From NCBI RefSeq assembly GCF_019249795.2, contig NZ_CP156891.1:1444001-1508000 (forward strand): a stretch of DNA of 64,000 bases, given 5' to 3'. Positions 9,184-18,156 of the stretch are shown here, piece after piece. The notes beneath the pieces are model-generated. The model saw only the letters and a program-made list of their open reading frames with translations. It ran no database searches and had not been told where the DNA came from. Position numbers and translations under genes: made by a program. Every line of letters begins with the position of its first letter. Within the stretch, counting starts at the first letter, position 1. The DNA is from Segatella copri (GTDB lineage: Bacteria > Bacteroidota > Bacteroidia > Bacteroidales > Bacteroidaceae).

Positions 9184-9371
9184 ATATAGCAATACTTTTC
9201 GATGTAATCGTCCTGGATAGGAGAAATCTTATTGTTGAGTTTCTCTACCTTCTCTGGGATTACATCTACTGCTGTTACATGATGGTGCTGAGATAATAGC
9301 GTTGCTATGCTCAGACCTACGTAGCCTGTACCGGCTACTGCTACTGTTATATCTTTGAAATCATTCATCAT
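9171..9371 (-). pseudogene. ugd 5'-end remnant (UDP-glucose 6-dehydrogenase)
   Basis: A 66-residue frame whose first ~58 residues are the Rossmann start of UDP-glucose dehydrogenase: [17 protein letters not shown] near residue 10, [12 protein letters not shown] near 36, and [11 protein letters not shown] near 51. Similarity stops there and the last residues (CYIAAA) come from the out-of-frame manC piece. The catalytic and C-terminal domains are absent (full proteins are about 400 residues or more), so it cannot be an active dehydrogenase. It still has an ATG and could be translated as a short peptide. Confidence 0.8.
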
Positions 9372-9385
9372 GAAATTATTTTTTC

Positions 9386-9536
9386 TTAGTTATAATATTC
9401 CGAAGTCTTCCACCCCCAAAGCATTCTATAAGACTCGGCTCGTGTATAGCGACACAACCATCATAAAGAGCATTCGGAAGTAAAGAAGCAAAGTATTCTT
9501 CGCTATTCGCTTGTTATTATTTGATTGAAATGACAT
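9386..9536 (-). pseudogene. Flippase (wzx) 5'-end fragment, copy A
   Basis: From the ATG at 9536 the minus strand reads a flippase N-terminus (NNNKRIAKNTLLLYFRM, then FMMVVSLYTSRV), then hits an in-frame TAG after about 37 residues. The frame continues to DFGI and stops again. Positions 9395-9525 match 13159-13289 with only 8 differences in 131 bases, counted by eye. It is a different flippase from the intact one at 5873-7399. It forms the left arm of a direct repeat around the 768-aa and DUF2971 genes. Confidence 0.85.
9395..9525 (-). repeat. 131-bp direct repeat, left copy
   Basis: Same orientation as 13159-13289, about 94% identical by eye with no gaps. It consists of flippase coding sequence. 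The two copies bracket the DUF2971 plus 768-aa gene pair (9599-13023). Homologous recombination between them would delete that pair. Confidence 0.85.
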
Positions 9537-9598
9537 TATTGGTAATTCTTAAAAAAATCAAGAAAAGGCTCAGCTGCAACATATCAGCATCTTTTGTT

Positions 9599-11905
9599 TT
9601 ATACAATTCCAGCATCTTCCTGCTCTTTTTTCAGTGTTTCGCCCATCATATACTCCTTATCTTTCTGTGCAAGATACTGGATTAAGGAATTGCAAAGCTC
9701 AGAAGAGATGTCCATCCTCTTGCCATCCTTATATGACTTAATGGCTTTAGAAATCAAATCCAACACAAAATCCGTATTGTCTTTGTCTGCCAAATACATA
9801 GAAAGATCCTTTGTCGTACAAGCATGCTCTTTTATCTTGTCGATAATTTTCACAAAAATATCTTCAATTGGCAATACTTTTTCTCGGCTGGATCTTGCTC
9901 CTTCTTTAGAGTCATCAATATATTCTTTCTGAATTTTGATAACATTCTTCACCAATGTTGAATTATTGCTTCCTGCCGCTGAGAAATATGGTGTTATCAC
10001 ATTATCAAACATACTCTTAATTTTGTCAGTTATTTCATATGTCCTATCCGCATAAGCAAAAATTTCATTGGTGAAGCACTTGTCGTTCAACTTGAAACTT
10101 TTCAACATCAAGCGATTAAGCAAAGCAGCAGGACGATGAATAGAATAAGATTTCACATAATACAAATCCTTATTCACAATATTACGCAAATAATATAAAG
10201 ATGTATCCCATGAAGAAAGATAATAATCCTTATCCTCATTCTGATTACTAAGCTTGGCAAAATAAATTGCTTGACGCAAATCTGCCTCTATCGCCTTAGG
10301 TGTCTTACCATAATAGCGTTCCTCAAAAAGAAAAGAGGCATAATTTCTTTCTAAAGGCTCAAAGTCATCATACCGGTCAGATATCTTATCTATAAACTCA
10401 CAACCAGTGCTTTCAAAAAACAATTTCATGCGAGCGATATTCCTCTTAAAGAAAATTGGCTCATAACAATCTCTTACGTCAAAACCCAACTCTTCAACGA
10501 AATCTGAAAACGAATATTTACTATTGTCGTTATTCCCTTTTCTAAGAGTTTTAACAAACAAATAATAGTTAAAGAATATGTTAGACGTTTGGAAAGATAT
10601 AGCTAAATCTTTCATTTCATCAAACAGTGATAGCTTAAAAGCCTTACGCAATTCGCCAACAACTTCACTTACATAATCAAAGGGAACCAAGAACTTCACT
10701 TTGCTACTATTCTGTTCCTTATATTCTATCAAACTTTTAACCGTCAAGAAATCTCGATCTTGATATTCTGCATCATCATACTTACTCAAATCTAACTTGC
10801 AACATAGATAATGCACTAATAATGTTGTATCAAGCACTATGTTGTTCTGCCGCTGAGATACATAATTCTGATATTTTTGGGAATTGTATAACCCAAAGAA
10901 CGACTTGGCCAAACTTATACGATTAAGAAAACTATTATTGCAACAGATTTCATTGAGCTCCTTCAAAAAGCTATTAAATTGTTCCGTACCACCAATCTGC
11001 TTGATGCAAGATACCTTAAAAGATTCATAACAGGTTTTGGTGTCATTTGCATCTACATCCATATTGAATATTCGAGAACCAGATTTCACATAAAAATCCA
11101 AGAATTTCTGGTAGACATCATCTACGCTCAAAATACCATATTTATCTGCTATCTGCTTGAAACGTTTAACAAAATCTGTTTCCAAATCTTTTGACTCCTT
11201 ATCCGATTCTTCTATTTTTTTATATTCATCTGGAGAGAGTTTATATAACTTTACATCACCTTTTTTAAAAGACACAATACGACTTGGAGTTCTTAAAAGA
11301 TAATTAAGACTATTATCCAAACTATCGTTAGAAATACCAAGATTTCTGTCCATTGCTTCTTTCAATTCTTTTTTTGTCATTTCCATGTTCTTGTAAATAA
11401 GAAACAAAATGACAGAATAATAAAAACCATTCTTGATAAAAGAAGAACTGTTTGCCTTAGACAGGTAGTCAAACATCATCTTTTCGTAGGCCTCAGTGCC
11501 TTTTTCTGTTTTTGTTTCTGATTGCAGAATTTTAGCAACAGAACTCAATGATTTCATATCTGAAATATCGATGATTCTCAGTGTAATATCTCTGGAATCA
11601 GCTAAAGCCTGCATATTTTCACGATTCGACGGACCTACCGTTGTATGGCAAAATACATCTACGGTATCAGACAAAGAAGAGTCTGCATCTAATGCCTTTA
11701 CTATGTTGTCTATGTTGTCTTTCAAATAAGTAAAAGGCATTGCATGCATTACACTCACAGCTAAACGAGAACGCCGAGTGCCCCTAAACTTATAAAGGTG
11801 CATTTTATCTTCTAAGACACACTCTTTTTCACTAACAAACTGCTCTCTTTCATAGAGAGTTATAGCCTCATCAAAAGACTCTCTATTTATTTTTGTATGC
11901 TCCAT
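9599..11905 (-). CDS. 768-aa protein with PIN-like nuclease features; putative conflict effector
   Basis: I do not recognise the full-length family. Residues 37-116 look like a small alpha/beta domain (RLAVSVMHAM ... VDVFCHTTVG ... ITLRIIDIS), as at the front of many restriction-like proteins. Residues 160-225 look like a winged helix (MTKKELKEAM ... LLRTPSRIVSFKKGD). From about residue 355 a PIN-like pattern appears: NIVLDTTLLVHYL (Asp359), FDYVSEVVGEL (Glu414), EADLRQAI (Asp542) and SSWDTSLYYLR (Asp567), compatible with a metal-dependent RNase. No signal peptide or membrane segment. Two bases separate it from the DUF2971 gene, so the two are cotranscribed. AT-rich, in a recombined island. 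The PIN call is a motif inference needing profile confirmation. Confidence 0.55.
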   Translation of the reverse strand: MEHTKINRESFDEAITLYEREQFVSEKECVLEDKMHLYKFRGTRRSRLAVSVMHAMPFTYLKDNIDNIVKALDADSSLSDTVDVFCHTTVGPSNRENMQALADSRDITLRIIDISDMKSLSSVAKILQSETKTEKGTEAYEKMMFDYLSKANSSSFIKNGFYYSVILFLIYKNMEMTKKELKEAMDRNLGISNDSLDNSLNYLLRTPSRIVSFKKGDVKLYKLSPDEYKKIEESDKESKDLETDFVKRFKQIADKYGILSVDDVYQKFLDFYVKSGSRIFNMDVDANDTKTCYESFKVSCIKQIGGTEQFNSFLKELNEICCNNSFLNRISLAKSFFGLYNSQKYQNYVSQRQNNIVLDTTLLVHYLCCKLDLSKYDDAEYQDRDFLTVKSLIEYKEQNSSKVKFLVPFDYVSEVVGELRKAFKLSLFDEMKDLAISFQTSNIFFNYYLFVKTLRKGNNDNSKYSFSDFVEELGFDVRDCYEPIFFKRNIARMKLFFESTGCEFIDKISDRYDDFEPLERNYASFLFEERYYGKTPKAIEADLRQAIYFAKLSNQNEDKDYYLSSWDTSLYYLRNIVNKDLYYVKSYSIHRPAALLNRLMLKSFKLNDKCFTNEIFAYADRTYEITDKIKSMFDNVITPYFSAAGSNNSTLVKNVIKIQKEYIDDSKEGARSSREKVLPIEDIFVKIIDKIKEHACTTKDLSMYLADKDNTDFVLDLISKAIKSYKDGKRMDISSELCNSLIQYLAQKDKEYMMGETLKKEQEDAGIV

Positions 11906-11907
11906 AA

Positions 11908-13023
11908 TTATCCAATTCTTATAGGTTTAAGACGAGTAGGATTATTAGAATCTATCTCCATCTTAAATAGTTGAATATCCTTATCACCAATGGCTTTCTC
12001 TACAAGTCTCACATCTGCATCGCTACATTTAACCCCAAGGTATATACTCTGAATCGCTCCCTTGCAATCCAACATAGGAAATTCGGAAACATTACTTTTT
12101 ATATCACCAGAGGCATCAGGCATTGAATAAAAAATCATTCGTTTCTCATTCTCATATTCCCAATCCTTACTTTTGATAAGCAACTCGTTTCCCATTAGAA
12201 GTTTTTGATTACCCGCCTGTTGAATTTTTTCTTCATAAATAACAGGACAGATAAACAGCAGTTCCTTACTGCCCACCATATATTCCTTAAAAAAATCTTT
12301 CTTAAAACGATACTTTACGCACATACCCTTGTGACTATTGGCATAGTGCGACCACATCAGCACTGGTAAATCTTCCACATAAACATCCGTCAGATTATCT
12401 CCAGCCTTTTTCTTTGCTCCAATAAGGCATCTCATCTTGATATGTTCCGTAGCTTTCTTCAGCTGGAGAATAAATTCTTGTTCTTCAAGAGATTTACCAC
12501 TAAAGTTTTTAATCTCGTTGCTAATTCTCCAATTCAGCAAGGTATCCAAAGGATCATTAAAAGAACGTGGATGTGCCAAGCTTATTTGCTCGTTGGTAAT
12601 TTCGTTTATTGAATAAGATGTTATACCACGAAAGCTATAATAATCCATTGACTGGTTGGTTGAGTCTGGAGTAATCTGCGCCATAGCATTGTAAAGATGC
12701 GCTTGGACATATTTCAAGAAATCTTCCTTCTTTTTGACCATTAAACTGGCGATGGCACAATCATGCGTCATCTGCTGATAAGGGAAGAAACTGCGTGGAG
12801 AAGATTCATGAAAGGAAGAAGCCACATCAGACATAAGCTGTGCGATTTTTTCATTAGGACTCTTACCTATCACCTTTTGGGAAATACCTTGAAATCCTTC
12901 CATCCATTCTTCATCTGTAATAGCTCGATTATCCTTGTTAAAGAAATCACACAAAGTAGCAATTTCTTCATCTTTCCATTCTGCGGTCTTTGAGAGAATA
13001 TTTGTTATATTGACTGGTATCAT
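11908..13023 (-). CDS. DUF2971 domain protein
   Basis: A 371-residue protein. The C-terminal two thirds carry the DUF2971 signature: PRSFNDPLDTLLNW at residues 152-165, LMWSHYANSHKGMCVKYRF at 222-240, and KDWEYENEKRMIFY near 290. Residues 1-125 are an additional helical region I cannot place. DUF2971 proteins are common in bacterial defence islands but their biochemistry is not settled. It is immediately upstream of the 768-aa gene and downstream of a flippase fragment. The two probably form a module. An exact TAnnTTTG box lies at 13071-13078. Confidence 0.8.
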   Translation of the reverse strand: MIPVNITNILSKTAEWKDEEIATLCDFFNKDNRAITDEEWMEGFQGISQKVIGKSPNEKIAQLMSDVASSFHESSPRSFFPYQQMTHDCAIASLMVKKKEDFLKYVQAHLYNAMAQITPDSTNQSMDYYSFRGITSYSINEITNEQISLAHPRSFNDPLDTLLNWRISNEIKNFSGKSLEEQEFILQLKKATEHIKMRCLIGAKKKAGDNLTDVYVEDLPVLMWSHYANSHKGMCVKYRFKKDFFKEYMVGSKELLFICPVIYEEKIQQAGNQKLLMGNELLIKSKDWEYENEKRMIFYSMPDASGDIKSNVSEFPMLDCKGAIQSIYLGVKCSDADVRLVEKAIGDKDIQLFKMEIDSNNPTRLKPIRIG

Positions 13024-13070
13024 TGTATAATTGCGTAATATAAAATTGCTTTTTTCTTATTTATGAATAT

Positions 13071-13078
13071 CAAACTTA
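13071..13078 (-). promoter_or_regulatory. Possible -7 box for the DUF2971/768-aa pair
   Basis: Minus strand reads TAAGTTTG, an exact TAnnTTTG box, 48 bp before the DUF2971 start. No TTTG or TTG is seen at the -33 distance, so this is a weak call. If real, the module could be expressed independently of the long upstream operon. Confidence 0.35.
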
Positions 13079-13081
13079 GAC

Positions 13082-13303
13082 TTACACCTCAATGATGACA
13101 GCATTATAGAGTACGCTTATCAAACCTATAACTGCCACTATTCCACCAACCACATTATATATTCCGAAGTCTTCCACTCCCAACGCATTCTGTATGACTC
13201 GGCTCGTGTACAGCGACACCACCATCATAAAGAGCATTCGGAAGTAAAGAAGCAACGTATTCTTCGCTATTCGCTTGTTGTTATTTGATGATTGAGTTGA
13301 CAT
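13082..13303 (-). pseudogene. Internally deleted flippase (wzx) fragment, copy B
   Basis: A 73-residue frame beginning two bases after the stop of the HD/Hsp90 gene. Residues 9-54 match a flippase N-terminus (KRIAKNTLLLYFRM, SLYTSRVIQNALG, DFGIYNVVGG). The sequence then jumps to LISVLYNAVII, which in the intact flippase at 5873-7399 lies near residue 143, and ends. About 85 internal residues and the entire C-terminal two thirds are missing. It is the right-hand copy of the 131-bp direct repeat. Probably non-functional. Confidence 0.85.
13159..13289 (-). repeat. 131-bp direct repeat, right copy
   Basis: Partner of 9395-9525, same orientation, 8 mismatches by eye, no gap. It lies entirely within the deleted flippase fragment. 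The divergence suggests the duplication is not very recent, or that the copies came from two related flippase genes. Confidence 0.85.
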
Positions 13304-13305
13304 AA

Positions 13306-16300
13306 TTAATAATCTTTATCACGAGTGTAATATTTCCCAAAATCCACCACGTGGAAAACCTCTTGTTTCAAAACATTCTTTAGTTTGTCGACATCAACAT
13401 AGTCTTCAAATTCCTTCCCCAAAGAATTTATATCTTGCTCATGAAAACTATTTAAAACATCATCGATATTCAAATTTTTATTAGACAATTTTCTCAATAT
13501 CAAAGAACAGATAATTTCAACTGCTATCATATAACGCTCATCTTCGGTATTCTCCAGAATCGACTCCATAAAATCCGTTACAGGATTTCCTGCTATTACC
13601 AATAAACCAATCTTAGATTTTATAAAATGAACATCATTAGATATATTACTCTCAACTGATGCTCCTTTGCGCATTATATAAACAGAAGACATACCACCAT
13701 AGTGTCTTGCGATACGGTTTAAATTTAATGTACGCCAACGATTTTGTTTTTGCTCCCATTTAAATTCTATCTTTCTGTTGCTATCATCAACAAGAATTTT
13801 ACTGATTTCATACTTATCTAAAAACAGTTCACTCGTATAGTGTCTATTGAGAGTATCTGAGTATATATTTTTTACATCATCACTGAATTCTGCTCCTAAT
13901 TGCCCCAATATTCCAAAAGCTGTTGATTTGCAGTTGGAAATTTCTTGTGACAAGCGCATAGCTGAATTAAAAGCATAGCTTTCTATTGTCCAAACATTAT
14001 CTTCAAAGCCATTAAGACTCACTCGACGATACTGATTTTCTGCATCCAACAGGAATAAACTTTCGTCTGCCAAACATTCATTAAACAAAGCATAATCAGA
14101 AAAGGCCTCTAGCTCTCTATTATTTTTATCAACAAATCGATCAATAGAATAACACGCTTCATTTACCGCCCATGAAAGAGAATGATTTTTTTCAAAAAGA
14201 TCAATCTTTTCTGAAATTGATTTCAAATATGAGTGATATATAAACCTCATCATTTCATCATATTCCTTTGATTGCTCAAAATTATCACGAGCCACATTGG
14301 TTGTCGGTGATGTTTTTCCTGTACAATTGGCAAGTGCTACAAAACTTTTCCCATGAAAACCAGGTGTGTTATCTGAAATTTTGATTCCTTCTACACAAAG
14401 TCCTACAGGAACAGTTATATCTCGCAGATACTTATAATTAGGAGATAAAATATTCCAATCACCATATAGTTCACTTTTCTTTTCCAAATAATAGAAAACA
14501 ATACCTGTTGTGTGGAATTTCTTTATTCTATATTGCTTTTCATCTATATTTATACCTATAGAAAGCAGAAAACTTTTTAAGGCTTCCTCCTCATTGTCAT
14601 AGCCAATCCTAATAGAATCATCAGTTTCTTCTTTGTATTCAACTTTACACTGCGGAACGACTATCCAGCTTTTCAGATTATTTGCAACATTATCAAACTC
14701 AACATCCTCTCTAACTTTTAAAACAAATGTAGTACCATGCTTACCATCCAAAATATTATCAGTTTGTGCATCATTACGCATTATACACTCTCCACCTATC
14801 CCTTTAATACGGAGCTTATGTGCTTTTTTTTCCTTATGCCATAATGTTGTTATCTCAAACTCATCACTAATCATGAAACAAGTCAGCAATCCTATTCCAA
14901 ATCTACTAATAGAATGAAAATCAGAATTTTGCTTTTTGAATTCATCAGACTGATATCGTGATGCTCCAACCTTAAAGAGATAATTCTTGATAATATGTTC
15001 ATCCATACCTGTTCCATTGTCCTGAATTACAAGTTCACGACTGGTAGGTTTCCATGTTATCACTACCCGTGGCTGATAATCAGAAGAACCAACTTTTGAA
15101 TTACTATCCATTAAACGGCAGGCATCAATGGCATTCTGTGCAAGTTCTCTTAAAACTACATTTGAATTACTATATAATGTATGACCTATCAAAAGCTTAA
15201 GAATATTGTCTTTATCTAACTCAAACTTCAATGGGTCTGCATTAAATCCCTCTGTTTTTATAGAGTTACAATTGATGGAATCCCAAGGAAATTCGTAACC
15301 ATTCTGATTTTGCAAGCAAGAATCTCTGCAAACATCATGTGTTTGAATTAATTGTTTTTCTGCATTAAAAATATAATCCTTAAAACGGCTATAAGCATCT
15401 TCATTGATGAAGGTTGCTTTTACCTCAAACGCATGAGGTTGAATGTTTGGATCTACATTATTATTTCGGTCTCTTTCGGATAAAGGTCTAATACATGTTA
15501 CTGAATTCTGAAAATCCCACTCTGTCTTACTATATTGATTTTGGGGTGAAATAATTTTTCTGACTATATCAGGAGTTCTCTCAGAATTGATATGCAATAT
15601 ATCTGCTGTTCTCAGAAGAGATGCCACATATAGCAAATTCACTCTAGAAGATGGACTTTGTTCATACTGCTGATTCACATCTAAACTATCCTGTATTTCT
15701 GCTAAATTTTCTCCATGTGATTTACATAACTTTGCTAAATCCCTATGTATTTCTGGAGACAAAGATCCAATCATTCCTCTCAGCAAATCAAGATGAGTTT
15801 CAGAATCTGTTGAAGATGCATCTAACTTCAAAAGCCAGTCAAACACTCTTTCACCATGATTGTCACGGATGTAGTTTTGGTAAATTTCATCATCTGAAAT
15901 TGAAGACGACTTCATTCTCTTTTTATAGTTCAGAAAATCATTGTCAGAATCTCTTTTTGAAATTTCATCTTCTGTCACTAACATTCCGAAATCATGAAAA
16001 TAAAAAGACAAAACGACCATCATCCAATCTGCAGGTGTCATTATATCCTTTGTATGCTGAGGAATAATATCATCTAGAAGGCTCAACATGCCATCTATGT
16101 GAGAAATATCATGTTGAGTGTATTCCCGAAAAATGCCGTTACTTCTATTTTGCTCCAAAGCCTCCTTTAAAGTTTGTTTTATACTTTCAAGGTTGAGAGC
16201 AGAAAAAGACTTCAAGCTCAAGGCCTCTTTAGCTTTTTCCTCTGCAAAAGAGTTACACAATTTATTATTCATAAAACTATTATTTTTCTTCAATACTTTG

Positions 16301-16308
16301 AGTGTCAA
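13306..16308 (-). CDS. HD domain plus Hsp90-type (GHKL) ATPase fusion, 1000 aa
   Basis: Residues 60-245 form an HD-type domain: TQHDISHIDGM (64-74), FHDFGM (104-109) and RTADILH (233-239) give the spaced His/Asp residues. Residues 370-490 form a GHKL ATP-binding site like Hsp90/MORC: LRELAQNAIDACR (386-398, with the N-box Asn), VIQDNGTGMDE (427-437) and SRFGIGLLTCF (468-478). The remaining ~500 residues would be the Hsp90-like middle and C-terminal part. It is the last gene of an operon with the SIR2-like and 117-aa genes. The ATG at 16308 overlaps the previous gene by 29 bp. The internal ATG at 16272 just after that gene's stop is an equally good start. Probably an ATP-driven sensor or chaperone of a defence system (inference). 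Confidence 0.8.
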   Translation of the reverse strand: MTLKVLKKNNSFMNNKLCNSFAEEKAKEALSLKSFSALNLESIKQTLKEALEQNRSNGIFREYTQHDISHIDGMLSLLDDIIPQHTKDIMTPADWMMVVLSFYFHDFGMLVTEDEISKRDSDNDFLNYKKRMKSSSISDDEIYQNYIRDNHGERVFDWLLKLDASSTDSETHLDLLRGMIGSLSPEIHRDLAKLCKSHGENLAEIQDSLDVNQQYEQSPSSRVNLLYVASLLRTADILHINSERTPDIVRKIISPQNQYSKTEWDFQNSVTCIRPLSERDRNNNVDPNIQPHAFEVKATFINEDAYSRFKDYIFNAEKQLIQTHDVCRDSCLQNQNGYEFPWDSINCNSIKTEGFNADPLKFELDKDNILKLLIGHTLYSNSNVVLRELAQNAIDACRLMDSNSKVGSSDYQPRVVITWKPTSRELVIQDNGTGMDEHIIKNYLFKVGASRYQSDEFKKQNSDFHSISRFGIGLLTCFMISDEFEITTLWHKEKKAHKLRIKGIGGECIMRNDAQTDNILDGKHGTTFVLKVREDVEFDNVANNLKSWIVVPQCKVEYKEETDDSIRIGYDNEEEALKSFLLSIGINIDEKQYRIKKFHTTGIVFYYLEKKSELYGDWNILSPNYKYLRDITVPVGLCVEGIKISDNTPGFHGKSFVALANCTGKTSPTTNVARDNFEQSKEYDEMMRFIYHSYLKSISEKIDLFEKNHSLSWAVNEACYSIDRFVDKNNRELEAFSDYALFNECLADESLFLLDAENQYRRVSLNGFEDNVWTIESYAFNSAMRLSQEISNCKSTAFGILGQLGAEFSDDVKNIYSDTLNRHYTSELFLDKYEISKILVDDSNRKIEFKWEQKQNRWRTLNLNRIARHYGGMSSVYIMRKGASVESNISNDVHFIKSKIGLLVIAGNPVTDFMESILENTEDERYMIAVEIICSLILRKLSNKNLNIDDVLNSFHEQDINSLGKEFEDYVDVDKLKNVLKQEVFHVVDFGKYYTRDKDY

Positions 16309-16633
16309 AATGATTTGAAAATGGGGGCATTATAGATATATCATCTAATTGAGAACCATAATTAAGAAGAAGTGTCTTAATAAACTCACTATGATACATA
16401 GTATACGTATACATAGACATCATTACATTTTTGCGCCCAATAATTCCAAGCACTAATATATTATCAACTGGCATATAAGGATGAAACCAAGCTTCATTCT
16501 TCAGTTTTTCATCTGTTGAAGTAATGTCCCCATCATCATCATATATCCATTCCTTTATACTCCCACCATCAATGGAAGCTTTTATGTCCTTCAGAAAACT
16601 AGAAGGATCGCTAACCTTTATAAATATTGCCAT
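16280..16633 (-). CDS. Small 117-aa protein between SIR2-like and HD/Hsp90 genes
   Basis: Not recognised. It is acidic in the middle (WIYDDDGDITSTDEKL) with a hydrophobic VDNILVLGIIGRKNVMMSMYTYTMYHSEFIKTLL core and no signal peptide. It reads like a small alpha/beta partner domain. It starts 10 bp after the SIR2-like gene and overlaps the possible start of the HD/Hsp90 gene, so all three are one translationally coupled unit. A regulatory or adaptor subunit is the natural guess, without direct evidence. Confidence 0.7.
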   Translation of the reverse strand: MAIFIKVSDPSSFLKDIKASIDGGSIKEWIYDDDGDITSTDEKLKNEAWFHPYMPVDNILVLGIIGRKNVMMSMYTYTMYHSEFIKTLLLNYGSQLDDISIMPPFSNHFDTQSIEEK

Positions 16634-16643
16634 GATCTCTAGA

Positions 16644-17987
16644 TTATTTTAACTGACTAATCAAAGTTGGCAACTCATTATAATCAGTGTACCAAATAAC
16701 TCTCAAGCCTAGTTCCAAGAATATTTCTTTATGGATTCTCATAGCTTCGTTGTTCTTTTTATTTGCATTCTTGAATTTTGTAATATGAGGCAAAAAGACA
16801 AAATGCCTTGCCTCATTCTCACTATCACGAATAGCGATATCAAGTAATCGGCGTAAATTTGGATCTGTCATTGACAAACCTATGAAAATGCATGTTCTTC
16901 TGCTAAGAGCATGAATCTGCTCCACATTAGACCAATTGTAAGAATTGGCATAAACTCTGTGATATTCTTCCTCACTCAATATTGGCACAGACTTAATTAT
17001 CTGAGAATTATCATAAGGGATAAAGCCATGAACATGATAAATAGGGAAAGCTTGCTGAGGCTGATTCATACCAAAAATAGAATAATTCTTTATACCAACA
17101 TTATCCATAGCCCTCTCCATAACATCATCAAAATTATAGGTGATGATACTTTTAGCAAACTGTCTTTTTGCCAAAATCAAATTACAGATTTCCTGTATCA
17201 GTGGAGATGTACAAGAGTCATTTCCTGCATAAAGGGCATCATGTACAGCATTATAGTAGTCCTCACCATTTGACTTAGTCTCCATCATCTGTCTTATAAA
17301 ACGACCAAGGACAATGGACGAATCATAGCAGACTTGTTGGAGATTATCTATATCATTTTTATCCAACTGCTTGTGCTTACTTTTGTTCACCAAGCCCTCT
17401 AACAGTTTCCACCATGATGGCAATTTTGCAGACATACTAACTCCAGCTCCAAAGAAAAGGGAAAAATCTTTATCTTGAAGACTCACCTTTGCTATTTCTA
17501 AAATTTTATCTCGGTCTTTAACCCAGTCATATTCTTCTAAATTAAATTTCTTTTTAGGGATTACAGTATCAATTTGCATACCAAGGAATTGAGATAGGGA
17601 CAAGACATAGAACCCCTTTACCTTTAATTTTTCAAGATGGTATTTTAAAATAGAAGGTAGTTTTCCCTCTACATAAACCAGAAGAAAAGAAGAAACTTCC
17701 TTTTGAGGAGCAAGTTCCTCCGTAAATAGAGTGACATATCGCTGAATCGTATCAAAGAGTAAACGTCCCTTAACTTCTATAGCTACAGGTCCTTCTATCT
17801 CATACTTTACATAACCTTTTCCTAATGGAAACTTGGCATTTTCCAAGCCTTTAGGAAGATAAAAGTCATATATATAATTTGTATGTTGAGATATTTCCGC
17901 TATATTAAAAGGAACCTGATGCTCATCAAGAAACTTTCTTATAGCATACATTATCTCACTTTCATTTCTATAATTCATCATTTTCAT
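16644..17987 (-). CDS. SIR2-like NADase-type protein with N-terminal nuclease-like domain
   Basis: A 447-residue protein. Residues 170-390 carry the defence-type SIR2 signature: FFGAGVS (178-184), TYNFDD (283-288, with the Asn that supports NAD cleavage), HVHG (318-321) and FIGLSMTDPNLRRLL (368-382). In other phage-defence systems such domains deplete NAD. Residues 36-75 show YDFYLP (Asp41) followed by VAIEVKG (Glu71, Lys73), compatible with a PD-(D/E)xK nuclease-like fold used to sense or cut nucleic acid. This part is more tentative. First gene of a three-gene operon with the 117-aa and HD/Hsp90 genes. A promoter candidate lies about 350 bp upstream. Likely abortive-infection effector (inference). 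Confidence 0.8.
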   Translation of the reverse strand: MKMMNYRNESEIMYAIRKFLDEHQVPFNIAEISQHTNYIYDFYLPKGLENAKFPLGKGYVKYEIEGPVAIEVKGRLLFDTIQRYVTLFTEELAPQKEVSSFLLVYVEGKLPSILKYHLEKLKVKGFYVLSLSQFLGMQIDTVIPKKKFNLEEYDWVKDRDKILEIAKVSLQDKDFSLFFGAGVSMSAKLPSWWKLLEGLVNKSKHKQLDKNDIDNLQQVCYDSSIVLGRFIRQMMETKSNGEDYYNAVHDALYAGNDSCTSPLIQEICNLILAKRQFAKSIITYNFDDVMERAMDNVGIKNYSIFGMNQPQQAFPIYHVHGFIPYDNSQIIKSVPILSEEEYHRVYANSYNWSNVEQIHALSRRTCIFIGLSMTDPNLRRLLDIAIRDSENEARHFVFLPHITKFKNANKKNNEAMRIHKEIFLELGLRVIWYTDYNELPTLISQLK

Positions 17988-18156
17988 TGTTTAAATTCTC
18001 CAAATCAAACCACGCTTTGTTGTTAATAAAATAATCACTATTTGGGACAGGATTAATCATTAATGCCATCGGAACACAATGTAAGCGGTCACTTTAGATA
18101 TGTTAAGCCCTAAAATGAATGCTTTTTCATATCTTTAAAGAAAAGATCATTTGAAT

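Noticed and set aside
13306..16308. HD/Hsp90 gene as an ordinary chaperone HtpG
   Set aside because: Length 1000 aa with an N-terminal HD domain, and the GHKL site begins only at residue ~370, unlike HtpG.
16644..17987. SIR2-like gene as a housekeeping protein deacetylase
   Set aside because: Motifs TYNFDD, HVHG and GLSMTDPNLRRLL and the nuclease-like front domain fit defence-type SIR2 proteins, not CobB-type deacylases, and the zinc cysteines are absent.
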